Below are positions 20,969 through 30,237 of a stretch of DNA of 64,000 nt, piece by piece. Source of the stretch: Ampullaceana balthica (lineage: Eukaryota > Mollusca > Gastropoda > Lymnaeidae). The DNA is taken from assembly GCA_944989445.1 (NCBI GenBank), contig CALYLW010000016.1, forward strand, positions 3,266,505 to 3,330,504. The letters run 5' to 3'. How positions within the stretch are numbered: the first letter of the stretch is position 1; each line of letters opens with the position of its first letter. Below the pieces are notes generated by a model. The model saw only the letters and a program-made list of their open reading frames with translations. It did no database searches and was not told the DNA's origin. The position numbers and the translations under genes are program-made.

Positions 20969-21262
20969 CCATACCCGCAACCTCTGCAGCCTTCGCCATA
21001 CCCGCGACCTCTGCAGCCTTCGCCATACCCACGGCCTCCGCCCCCCCCACTGGACTCCGCCGTACCCGTGGCCTCCGCCACCCCACTGGCCTCCGCCACC
21101 CCACTGGCCTCCGCCGTACCCGTGGCCTCCGCCACCCCACTGGCCTCTGCCATAACCGTGGCCTCCGCCATACCCGTGGCCTCCGTCACCCCAGCGGCCT
21201 CCGCCACCACAACGGCCTCCGCCAACCCCTCGGCCTCCTGGACCGCAGTGGTGACCGTCACT
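20969..21262 (-). CDS. Glycine-rich repeat reading frame (candidate partial exon, one-base slip)
   Basis: In one minus-strand frame opening after a TAG at 21263-21265, the repeats read as GGHGYGGGHGYG and GQWGGGG blocks. After an 8-C run at 21041-21048 the frame slips by one base and continues as GRGYGEGCRGRGYGEGC, then enters the proline-rich complement of the 24-bp array. Gly/Tyr/His/Trp-rich repeats occur in molluscan shell-matrix and adhesive proteins. This could be a decayed or mis-assembled exon of such a gene, or a GC-rich minisatellite with fortuitous coding appearance. No start codon or strong splice site was found. Confidence 0.25.
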
Positions 21263-21392
21263 CTAAATCAATCATAGGATTCGAACAGTTTGTGTTTTGT
21301 TTCACGAAATGATTTGTCTTTAAACTAAATGATTTGTCCATATGTTTTATTTTAAGACTCTGAAAGGGTTGTTGAAAAGGAATTCCGAAAGG

Positions 21393-22231
21393 CCTTAATG
21401 AATTTACCAAAGATTACAATTTAAAAAAAAATTAATGTATTATTGTATATACTTAGAATATTGTTGTTTAAATAAACATTTGGAAATTATTGAAAATGAA
21501 CTGTTTATTTAATTTAAATTTTCAAATTGAATTGTTTGTAGCAATTCTAAAACATCTATTTATCCAACTTGTACTTAAATTGTTTGAAGCCTGATTTACT
21601 AACTGGATGTTGACCTTTGAGAGTTGCATCCCTTGAGTAAGTTGGTTATCATCCGTTTCAAAGTAAATTTAAGGAATTGTCGTTTGTCTTCAAATCCTAA
21701 ACTAAAACTGTTGCCATCACTGGTGCTTAATTCATTTTTACTCTTCATCCTACAAAATCAGTGCCACTGTCTATTTAACACTAGCCATGAATGTGTCATG
21801 CCATTGTGTCATGCCTTAATGAATTTACCAAAGATTACAATTTAAAAAAAATAAATTCATGTATTATTGTATATACTTAGAATATTGTTGTTTAAATAAA
21901 CATTTGGAAATTATTGAAAATGAACTGTTTATTTAATTTAAATTTTCAAATTGAATTGTTTGTAGCAGTTCTAAAACATCTATTTATCCAACTTGTACTT
22001 AAATTGTTTGAAGCCTGATTTACTAACTGGATGTTGACCTTTGAGAGTTGCATCCCTTGAGTAAGTTGGTTATCATCCGTTTCAAAGTAAATTTAAGGAA
22101 TTGTCGTCTGTCTTCAAATCCTAAACTAAAACTGTTGCCATCACTGGTGCTTAATTCATTTTTACTCTTCATCCTACAAAATCAGTGCCACTGTCTATTT
22201 AACACTAGCCATGAATGTGTCATGCCATTAA
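21393..22231 (+). repeat. 421-bp tandem duplication
   Basis: CCTTAATGAATTTACCAAAG at 21393 recurs at 21814, and the sequence stays nearly identical until GTGTCATGCCATT (about 22229). Differences are a handful of single bases. Each copy holds the same 60-codon open stretch starting at MHPLSKLV; because both copies keep it by descent, this says nothing about selection. The near identity points to a recent event. Confidence 0.93.
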
Positions 22232-22789
22232 TAGTATATATTTAATGCTATACTGTGCAAGTACCAAGTGATATGTCCCTACTAGTGTACAGTCAACAAT
22301 TCTGTCATCTACAGTTTCCCTTGTCATAACACAGTTGGTGTGCAATCAACAATTAAGTCACCTACAGTTTCCCTTTCGATACCACCGTTGGTATATAATT
22401 AATCGCACACATTAAATTAAAAGTTACTGATGTCAGTCGACAAATTGCGTAAGCGTATTCACGACAATGCCTCAAGTTACAAAACTCTAGTAAATATTTT
22501 GAAGCTAATCCACTCAAAGAACTGACGCTAAACACTAACACTTTATGATCATAATAATATTTCAATAACTATAACAACGAATATGAATCCATGCTGGAAA
22601 AGAAACAGTTGAGAAGAAAGTTGTATTTTTCATAACATGAGATTACTGTAGAAATTCGTGTGAGCTTTTGGCAGCTATATCGAATTTAGAAAACAGATAT
22701 GATTTTCGTACACCAGCTATAATATACTGGACTTTGAAATTTCCCCTACAAATTAAATTATTCAAAATATCTTACACGTCATTGTCAAG
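22232..22789. other. AT-rich spacer with a short internal direct repeat
   Basis: TCAACAATTCTGTCATCTACA and TCAACAATTAAGTCACCTAC occur about 60 bases apart, each followed by AGTTTCCCTT. Nothing else recognised. Confidence 0.5.
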
Positions 22790-22907
22790 CAAGGAATATT
22801 TTAACCCCACTTTAAAAAAAAGAAGAATTAATGAATTCAAGACCATTGACGGCAGTTAATTTATTCCAGTTTATTAAAATATTGAGGCTAGAAGTTACCC
22901 TGTCAGA
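22790..22907. repeat. Dispersed repeat, second copy of 14561-14690
   Basis: Same ordered blocks as the first copy (AAGGAATATTTTAACC to GGCTAGAAGTTACCCTG). It is interrupted at 22908 by a hAT MITE whose target duplication lies in this segment. Confidence 0.65.
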
Positions 22908-23059
22908 CAGGGGCGGATCAAGTTTACACGGGGCTCCTGGCTGCAATTCTACCTGGGGCCCGGTCCAGCCACCTTTATTATACAATATAATAAGTTTGGG
23001 GGCTCTTAAATCATTGGGGGCCCCTGGCTTTAGCCAAATCAGCACTTAATCCGCCATAG
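22908..23059. mobile_element. hAT MITE with GGCGGATTAAG ends, 152 bp
   Basis: Left end CAGGGGCGGATCAAG, right end CTTAATCCGCCATAG. The flanks CTGTCAGA (22900-22907) and CTGCCAGA (23060-23067) match at 7 of 8. It is a shorter, oppositely oriented relative of 19369-19982, sharing GGCTAAAGCCAGGGGCCCC next to one end. Confidence 0.85.
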
Positions 23060-23351
23060 CTGCCAGAAATAATATCATTAATTCCAATATTGCTTAAAAC
23101 TGTCTGAAAAAATTCAAGGTGTTAAAATAGCTTATTTAAAATTAAGTTATCAAAAAATTATTTACGATCAATAACGATTTCACCAAGATTATCTTATCTG
23201 TTTTGGCTACTGAGTATTATAAATTATATGGCTCAAAACATTGATACGTGAAAGATTGTGGAATGAGGAAAAATATAAAACTTCAATTATATTCACGAAA
23301 TGAAGCTTTTTTTTTAAATTTCAAAATAAAAATGTTTGGTGTCCTTATTAT
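23060..23351. other. AT-rich spacer
   Basis: Starts with the target duplication of the preceding MITE. No other feature seen. Confidence 0.5.
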
Positions 23352-23765
23352 GGGGCCGTCCATAAATGACGTCACGCACCTAGAGGAGGAGGGGGTCACA
23401 CTTTGTGACGATGCCTGAGGAGGGGGAGGGAGGGGGTTGAAGAAATGTGACGTCACATCAAAAGGGTAACTTTAAATAAAACATCCACTGAAATATTTGG
23501 TCGCTTACAATTTATTTAATGACTTTTTAATTTTTTTTATATTAGTGCTTCTCACTGTGCCGGTCGGTAGGCCATCAGACGCTGGTTGGCGTAAGCTATC
23601 AAGACACAAGATAACGTATGAAATTGTTACCCTGCGTCGTTTGATGTTGACATCAAAGCATTTGCGATGTAACCGCAGCTCCGTTTGGTTCTCTCGCGGC
23701 TAGAGTGGGCGAACTTTTGTGCCCGTTACCCCAAAATATACAAGTTTATGTGTGCGTTACCCAAC
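23352..23765 (+). mobile_element. GGGGCCGTCC-family repeat, first ~410 bp of the long form
   Basis: GGGGCCGTCCATAAATGACG, the GTCACACTTTGTGACG dyad and GTGACGTCACATCAAAAGG match the start of 61543-62989. The body continues through GGTCGGTAGGCCATCAGACG and TTGATGTTGACATCAAAGC, then breaks off at about 23765, just before a hAT-Ac-like end. Confidence 0.8.
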
Positions 23766-24021
23766 CCCCAGACTCTTTTAACCGATACAAATTTTTAACG
23801 ATTAATCGAGAAATTAATCCTTATTTTCCGCAGCCCAAATTTTTATAAATGTGTATTTATAGGCAAGTTATAGGTATATAATCGTATGCGGCCTCTTTTA
23901 TTACTGCTTACATAAATATGGCATGTAATGGTAAACATGTTCCCCACCTTTTTACTTCGTTTCAATTACAATTATTTATTCATGTTCATTAATTTTTAAA
24001 AACCATAATATAATCGACTAA

Positions 24022-24428
24022 GTGGCCGTCCATAAATGAAGCGCGCTATTTTAGCTGATTTTTCACCCCCCCCCCTCGTCACACGTCGACACAAAAGCTG
24101 AGACTCCTTCTTCAATTTCAATAAGACGTCACAAAGCCGCGTTTTCTGTTTGAAAATGAGCATGTTTCAAATTAAATGTTTGCCATTTAGATCTAAGTAT
24201 GTTTTTAGTGCAAAGCTGCCTTCTAATATCGTAACACGCGTTTTACATAAACGTCATTAAATAAAGTGTCAGTAATCAAATATTTAAGTGGAAATGTATT
24301 TAAAGTTGCGCTTTTTGACGTGACTCGTGACGTCACATTTCATAAACACTCCCCCCCCCTCGTCACACATCGTCACAAACGTGTGACGCCCCACCTCCAG
24401 GTGCGTGACGTCATTTAAGGACGGCCCC
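24022..24428. mobile_element. Complete 407-bp MITE of the GGGGCCGTCC family
   Basis: The left end GTGGCCGTCCATAAATG and right end CATTTAAGGACGGCCCC are inverted repeats. TAA flanks both sides (24019-24021 and 24429-24431), the form of a 3-bp PIF/Harbinger-like duplication. Its centre (GTTTGAAAATGAGCATGTTTC and ATATCGTAACACGCGTT) matches the distal part of the long form on the reverse strand near 62940-63050. The short form is therefore an internal-deletion derivative of the long one. The superfamily assignment is inference from ends and flank only. Confidence 0.75.
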
Positions 24429-24958
24429 TAAAAAGTGCGGCAAATTGGAGACCACCCCGGGCGGAAAAAGTTCTAGCTACCCACTGCCTTGAAGCCTGAT
24501 GCCGAAAGTTAGGCCTCTTTGGAAAGGTCATACCATGGGCTATCGCACTGACCTACTTATTACAAAATCATTCAACTCTAACAAAGGAAATAAAGGCTGT
24601 GAAGTACGTCACATTTATTGTAGAAATTCGTTTACACACCTCATACGTCATCATCTAGTAAAGCCTGAATTTTTATTGGTTGCCTGTGAACTAAGGTACT
24701 AAAAATAGGAAAAATTGGAATTTTCTATACCACAATGCAATGCGGGTGTTTATATTTCGCAACCATTTTTTGTTGGGGATAAAACGTTTTCATCCCACGT
24801 TCACCGAACAGACATTGGATTTAGATAAAGCTGTCCTTTTTGTGATCAATAATGTTGTTCGAATACATATAAAAAGTAAGTATGAATGTAATACATTTTT
24901 ATTCTTTTGTTTTTAAAAATCGTGACATTATTTAGTACGAAGTGGGTAGACACCTCGC
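24429..24958. other. Spacer with a possible hAT end near 24480
   Basis: GAAAAAGTTCTAGCTACCCACTG (24465-24487, given here as a whole region) has CCCACTG as a possible hAT right end; no partner end was found. The rest is AT-rich with no gene. Confidence 0.35.
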
Positions 24959-25217
24959 AATGCGCGGCATCCACTGTAAGGCTAAGTTTATAGAGGCGGC
25001 GGGTTTCGGGAAATCCCACGCGCGAGTCGACTCGCGCGAGGAATGTTTCTATATTTGCTTTGCAAGTGTTCATAGAGGACGCGGGTGTCTCGAGGCGACA
25101 AATTAATGGACCGCCGCTGGTAATTACCAGAACTAGTTGCTAGTTCTTGTTCCGCGTTGCCGCGCGGGACTGTGAAATCAAACAGATGGGCTTTGAAAGT
25201 TTCTTCAGACTGTTAAT
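24959..25217. repeat. CpG-rich palindromic block
   Basis: CGCGCGAGTCGACTCGCGCG (25019-25038) is a perfect 20-bp palindrome. Around it GTTTATAGAGGCGGCGGG (24984-) and GTTCATAGAGGACGCGGG (25068-) form a diverged direct repeat, and CTGGTAATTACCAG is a further perfect palindrome near 25117. The block is strikingly GC- and CpG-rich in an AT-rich setting. Similar CpG-rich subterminal dyads occur in PIF/Harbinger-type elements, but no terminus or duplication is visible. Confidence 0.5.
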
Positions 25218-25272
25218 TGAGAAACTATCATGGAATCCCCATGTCAATGAAGTTATTAAAAATCAAACAAAA
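25218..25272 (+). mobile_element. LINE fragment (~55 bp) matching copy 1 at 1402-1440
   Basis: GAGAAACTATCATGGAATCC and CCATGTCAATGAAGTTATT match the complement of copy 1, which has ATAATGG where this has ATCATGG. In translation this fragment reads EKLSWNPHVNEVIK, while copy 1 has a stop at the serine. It is too short for a normal 5'-truncated insertion with a tail, so it may be repair filler. Confidence 0.75.
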
Positions 25273-25733
25273 TCGGCCTATTTAGTATCAGTGTCATGAA
25301 GAATAGTCATGTTTCTCAATTCAAAAGTAAACAAATTCAGTAGCGATCGGAGAGTGTTAGACTGTCAATGATTACAATTTTATACTTATTATTTATACAC
25401 CTAAACAAATTATCTCAAGTGTCATTTCAGATAACTTATTTACTTATGTCAATTAATTAATTAATGTCAGTAATATTTACGTAATTCAAATTGCTTATTA
25501 TAATTATAATTGAGCTTAGTCCTGCCCTTTAGCCTTGCCTTAAGCTGTTTCTGTTACATGACAATGACAGTAATAGACTTAATAGTATAGTACTATTAGT
25601 AGTAGTTAGTAATAGTAGATGAAGAAGATAGGTAATGTTTGGCATTATTGTTTGACTTTGGTCATCAATATAATAATATACTTGGAGTTAAAACGGAAAA
25701 TATATTAAAATAATTTCTAAATATTTATTTGCA

Positions 25734-25887
25734 GTGAACCAGAATCCTGACATCAATCATCAAGCAGCAGTTTTGCCAGTCAAGAGTAAAGTTAAAGTAC
25801 TTAAAGTTTACTTGAAAATGTCTCTGGATACCAGGCATTGAAACTTAGTGTCAGGACAGTAATAGAGTAGGGACATGTTACATTACA
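25734..25887 (+). CDS. Candidate exon (weak), good splice-like borders
   Basis: It is preceded by AAATATTTATTTGCAG (acceptor) and followed by GTAAGTTT (donor at 25888). One frame starts two bases in and reads NQNPDINHQAAVLPVKSK onward for about 34 codons before a TGA upstream of the donor. That pattern suits a last coding exon with an extra 3' UTR intron, or a non-coding transcript. The protein is not recognised. Confidence 0.25.
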
Positions 25888-26096
25888 TGTAAGTTTAAAA
25901 CTGGAATTCTAATTTAAATGATATTTAAAAATATTAATTTAAATTGCAGTCTGGCCTGCATTAAACGCTTAAATTTTGGTGCGCAACTTAAAAAAAATAA
26001 TTCCATCTCATTTTATTTTACAAAATAAATTTTATAATCTATTTCTCAAGGGCTAGAATATATATTATTATAATTATATGTACTTTTCTAAATAGG

Positions 26097-26291
26097 TGAA
26101 AAGAATCTCCAGCACCAGCACAATTAGAAAATGGGGAGATGGAAAAAGTTACATTACCAAATCGCTTCGGAGGAGTTTCCAACCTGTTTACCATGGTTCG
26201 CTCGATGATTGAGCACCTTAAACATCATGGCTGCCCTAATAGAAAGACATCATTCCACTGGTGTTTGACACTGACAGTTATTACTTAGAAA
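26097..26291 (+). CDS. Candidate short ORF/exon after a splice-like acceptor
   Basis: TACTTTTCTAAATAG is a plausible acceptor. From 26104 a frame runs about 62 codons to TAG, with a Met at about 26131 (GEMEKVTLPNRFGGVSNLF) and a Cys/His-containing end (HLKHHGCPNR). A TGA lies directly upstream in this frame, so it would have to start at its own Met. Residue composition looks coding-like, but the protein is not recognised. Confidence 0.25.
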
Positions 26292-27152
26292 TAATACCCA
26301 CTAGACATAGAAGAACAGCAGCAATTTTATCTCAGAAGAGCAATTGCCAAATTATTTTTGTTTTTTTCCTTTGGGGGGTGGGGGTAAATGAAAAGTTATA
26401 TATTTTTTTATAAATGGGCTTTTCAATTTGCTTTTTTATGTATCTTATTCACTAGAGGCATAGGTGTTATAATAAAATATATATTTATGCCGCTTTAAAT
26501 GGTTAAAAAATAAAATATTTCAAAAATAATATTTCTTTTTGCTTTTTCTCAGTTTTGACTGAGTTTTGTCAATTTTACGAGTGTTGCATTACTGGAGCTG
26601 GGTTATTTCAGAAACGGCCTATTCAAATGAAACAGAATTCACAACATCAGTTTGAGACATAATTATGTAAAACCTAATAGAAGCTTTTCTTTCTATTATA
26701 AGAGGCAAAAAAACTATTCAAGTTTTAGTCAAAACTGTTTTCGTAAACAACTGATTAATTATCAGCGCAATTTTTTAAAATTCATAAAAAATTTAATTTT
26801 AAAGCTATCAAAATTTCCTTCTATAAAGTTGTACAATGACCTATGTATAAAACATGTACCAAGTTTCATTGAAATCAAATAGATGGTTTTTGAGAAATTT
26901 CTGCACTGCTGAATATATGAAATTGCCACTTTTTACCCTCATTTTCCCATCAAAAGCATAAAATTTTTTTTTGCCCCATTTATTTTTTTAATGTGTTTTC
27001 ATAGCTTCTCCTATGTGATGAGCAAAAAAAATTCAGTCAAAGTGCAGGATTTTAAAATTTAGCATTTTGACTACCTTAAAAACACGGTGATGTGGTCACG
27101 GGGTGAACTCATGGATGTCAACAAAAGCAGACGGTACAGATGCTTATATATA
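26292..27152. other. AT-rich stretch, nothing recognised
   Basis: Low-complexity A/T runs. The 76-codon plus frame over 26652-26882 is rich in Lys/Phe/Asn, as expected from AT composition, and has no motif. Confidence 0.5.
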
Positions 27153-27299
27153 GTTAAACTAAAAAGTTCAATAATTTAATAATAATAACGGTACATTCGA
27201 TCGATCTGAAATTTTGATACAATGCATTGTCATCCAAGATCTATCTGTGGTAAAACTTTGAGATCTCTAGGACCATCAGAAGTAGTTAAATTTTACGTT
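27153..27299 (+). repeat. Dispersed repeat with ACGGTACATTCGATCGATC motif
   Basis: AAACTAAAAAG, CGGTACATTCGATCGATCTG, AATTTTGATACAATGCATTG and AGATCTCTAGGACCATCAGA recur in the same order, in direct or inverted form, at 59281-59635 and 60013-60154. This copy is one half of the palindromic arrangement seen there. Confidence 0.75.
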
Positions 27300-27384
27300 G
27301 GCAGTTTTGAAAAATTGTGGACAAACAAATCCACAGGAATGAAAGCAAGTTAATAAAACGTGGTTAAAAAGAAAATAGGGCTTT

Positions 27385-27474
27385 TATGACAAAACTTTAT
27401 GACGTCTAACTCTTTGTGACGACGTGTGGGGAAGGGGGTGAAAAATTGACCTAAATTCCATGACGTCATTTATG
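27385..27474. repeat. GGGGCCGTCC-family fragment
   Basis: GACGTCTAACTCTTTGTGACG, a GGGGAAGGGGGTGAAAAATT segment and TGACGTCATTTATG are the last ~90 bases of the family, without the terminal GGACGGCC. Confidence 0.55.
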
Positions 27475-27805
27475 CTTGGGCCCGGCTCATCTTTTCTGCC
27501 TTGGGCCCCGCATTCTCTAGGGCCGGCCATGGATCCCGCCATCTGCTTTCGCTGGCTTTCCTACTGTTACAGTCAAAATTTTATTTGCGAGAAGGATCAA
27601 CTCACCAAGAATGGTATTGGTATTCATAAATTCAGCCAGTATTGTCGCTGTCTGATAAGTTACCTTTTAGTCATTTTTTAATATATAAATATTTCAAGAT
27701 TTTTGGAATGTGGGGACCTGGGAAAGGCATCAGGCAAGAGGTGGAGCCCAGAGGGGCCCACAAGTACCCAGTTGTCAGGGGCCCAAACCTTTCTGGCGGC
27801 GGCCC
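27475..27805. mobile_element. Two hAT-like rightward ends with GGGCCC subterminal blocks (weak)
   Basis: CTTGGGCCCCGCATTCTCTA then GGGCCGGCC (to about 27528), and CAGGGGCCCAAACCTTTCTG then GCGGCGGCCCTGCTG (to about 27810), both resemble outward hAT ends of the GGGGCCC type. Neither has a visible partner end or duplication. Confidence 0.3.
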
Positions 27806-27814
27806 TGCTGAAGG

Positions 27815-28209
27815 TACTGTATATACTCGTTCTAAAGCCGACTTCTTTTTGGACAAAATCTAGCGAAAAGTTTGGGGGGGTCGGCTTATGAACGGGTCAT
27901 AGGTGAATATCTGTGTTGTCATTATAGATCATCAAAGCCCTTGTCTACATACTACAAGATTCGACTGCTCTACCAGAAGCTATGTTATTCAAATCTCTTT
28001 GTTCTTCAAACTAAACAAAAGTAAACAATCATAGTGACCAATTTGAAATTGTAGTTTAAAAAATAAATGTGTACCATTTTGTTCAAGCTGTCCTATTATT
28101 TTAGGGGGTCGGCTTACGAGCGGGTTACACACTTTTTATACTATTCTCTTCCAAAAGGGGAGGGGGGTCGGCTTATGAACGAAGGGGCCATAGAACGAGT
28201 ATATACTGT
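27815..28209. mobile_element. TIR element with TACTGTATATACTCGTTCTA ends, ~395 bp
   Basis: Left end TACTGTATATACTCGTTCTA and the complement of the right end (CAGTATATACTCGTTCTATG) are near-perfect inverted repeats. GGGGGTCGGCTTATGAACG-type blocks occur near 27880, 28107 and 28166. No coding capacity and no clear target duplication, so the superfamily is unassigned. Confidence 0.7.
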
Positions 28210-30237
28210 TGTCAGTTTTTTAAGTCTAAGTGATAGTATCATAAATTATATATATATATATAATAAGATTATACAGCCCATATTTACTTTGACAAGCCAG
28301 GCAATCATTTGATAGATACTATATTATATCAATCCAAATACCTTTTCTTATGTAATTTTTTTCAAGGTGTTTACTAAAAAAAAATTAATTTAAGACTGAA
28401 CTATCAAAATAGATATGGATGAAGAAATAATGTCACTGTATATGTAACTTTCTGTAGTCTGGGCTCAAAAGTAAAAAAAAATGTTTGCTGCATCATTAAG
28501 AGTAACCAATTTTTAAAAACTAATATAATATACAATTTTTAAAACTTATGGAAATACATGTCTTCTCATAAATGAATTATTGGTTTAAATAAAATTAATT
28601 AATTTGAAGTGTATTTTTCCACCCTTAAGATTGTTGAATTTTACATTAAAAAAAGCATCATTACAAAATTAATTATTACAAAGCAAGATCTTGATTATTA
28701 TTAGTTTGCCCTAAGAATTAAAAGGATGAGTAATTAGTTTGAAAACTGGTTAGCAGATTTTGAAAAATTACTAATATTGTTTTCCCAAATCTTCAACTTT
28801 GCAAAGCAAACAGTCCCCACTGTTACCAAGTGGAACTCAATAAATTACAAACTTATATTGACATTTAGAGGTTAGATTTTTATTAGACGTATGTTTTAGA
28901 AGTTTTAAAATCTGTCACATCATTCAAGAGAACTGATAGCATGCTGTGAGTTGAACCCAGGTGTCCAATGAAAATATTGTGAGTCATATAAGGGTGGCTT
29001 CCATGTATGTCATAGTTGAAATTGATAATCTATGTCAAGACAGATAATTTCATTGAACTGATGGAACAATGCATACTGAATGAATGATAACTACTGTAAT
29101 AATCTTTGCCTATAGCTGTACTGTTGATATATGTATTTCTAGAGAAAAAATTACAGTAATTGGGATTTACATTTTTAAAATTAATTGTATTAATTCAAAA
29201 TATAGGACTGAACTTGATGAATGGAATTACAATGATAAAATATTGCTGATCTAGAGATCTGGTCATTAGACATTAAACTAGTCATTAAATTAGAGATTTG
29301 GTCATTAGTATATAGAGCTTTTCATTGGTTTGAGAGCTGAATTCTGTTTGGAACAATGACAAGATCTTTAGGACTTCTCATTGTGATAAAAAAAATGTTG
29401 ATTTAAATAAACATTGTAGAATTTTAAATTTGAAAATATATATTTTTTTAGAGAAAGAAACTGCCTCAGAGAAATTATCAACTACTTTGTATGGTTGTGG
29501 TTCGGTGTATTTGCCTGATTAAAAATTATAAATTTTATTAATATTAAGAATTAATTCAGACAGTAATTCATATTTCAATTATTTAATAATTAAATGTATT
29601 TTAAAAAATTTTCTGCTGATGTAAATAGACAATTAAAATCAAGTCATTCAGAGTAATGACACTAATTTTTTTAAAACAGATAAAATCCTGGATATCCGTG
29701 CTAAACAACATCCTTTTAAAAAAAAATGTCTATTGGTTAAAATTTTATTTACTTAAAATGATGATAATGTCAAGATATGCAGTATAACATAGGGTATTAA
29801 AATATGAATATAGATCAGGGGAGTGAAATTAAACTACAAGAGTTGTAATTGGGATTCCTAAAAAAATAAACTATCTAAAATTGAATTTCAACACAAATAA
29901 TCATTTTGATAATCGTTAAAATTATTTCAAAATAAATAGGGTAAATGTTTAAACATAGGGAATTGAAATATAAAAGATTGCATTAGGTGTTTTATTTGAT
30001 TTCTGAGGATGTGTCAATGAAAAAAGTCCCTTCTGCTTGACCAAATAGAATAATATTAAGTCTATAACTATAACTCACCAGTTCTCACCAAAATTCCCAA
30101 CAGCTTTAGCTCTATCAATATCATCCCTAAGATCATAAGAGGGTGGAGTGGGGGGGGGGAGGGGGAGAAAAGTCAAAACAACAAACAACGCAGCTCCCTA
30201 ATAACAAATTTAAGTTTTCAAATGGTCTCGTTGCTCA
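28210..30237. other. AT-rich unique-looking stretch, no gene recognised
   Basis: Two kilobases of A/T-rich sequence with a short (TA)n at 28247-28262 and a G/A tract at 30143-30172. I found no transposon end, no repeat seen elsewhere in the window and no convincing exon. Confidence 0.5.

Larger units (their letters stand above)
20455..23836. mobile_element. Possible large hAT-Ac-like element or pair of ends (TAGGGCTGCGGAAATTAACG)
   Basis: Left end TAGGGCTGCGGAAATTAACG is followed by ATTAGTTAATCGTTAA. At 23780-23836 AACGATTAATCGAGAAATTA leads to TTTTCCGCAGCCC. They face each other as inverted termini of the kind seen in Ac-like hATs. The 8-bp flanks do not match (CTTTAAAC against AAATTTTT), so these may be ends of two different copies or of one whose flanks have decayed. 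The interior holds minisatellites, a duplication and other MITEs, and no transposase motif. Confidence 0.35.

Noticed and set aside
20613..21312. Long frames in several directions over the G-rich minisatellite
   Set aside because: Extreme base composition leaves all six frames open. Only the Gly/Tyr/His frame at 20969-21262 was kept, as weak.
20447..23844. Confident 3.4 kb hAT-Ac element
   Set aside because: Its inverted ends are convincing but the 8-bp flanks do not match, so it was kept only at low confidence.
26652..26882. 76-codon plus frame as a gene
   Set aside because: The Lys/Phe/Asn-rich sequence is what AT-rich DNA encodes by chance, and no splice or promoter signal was seen.
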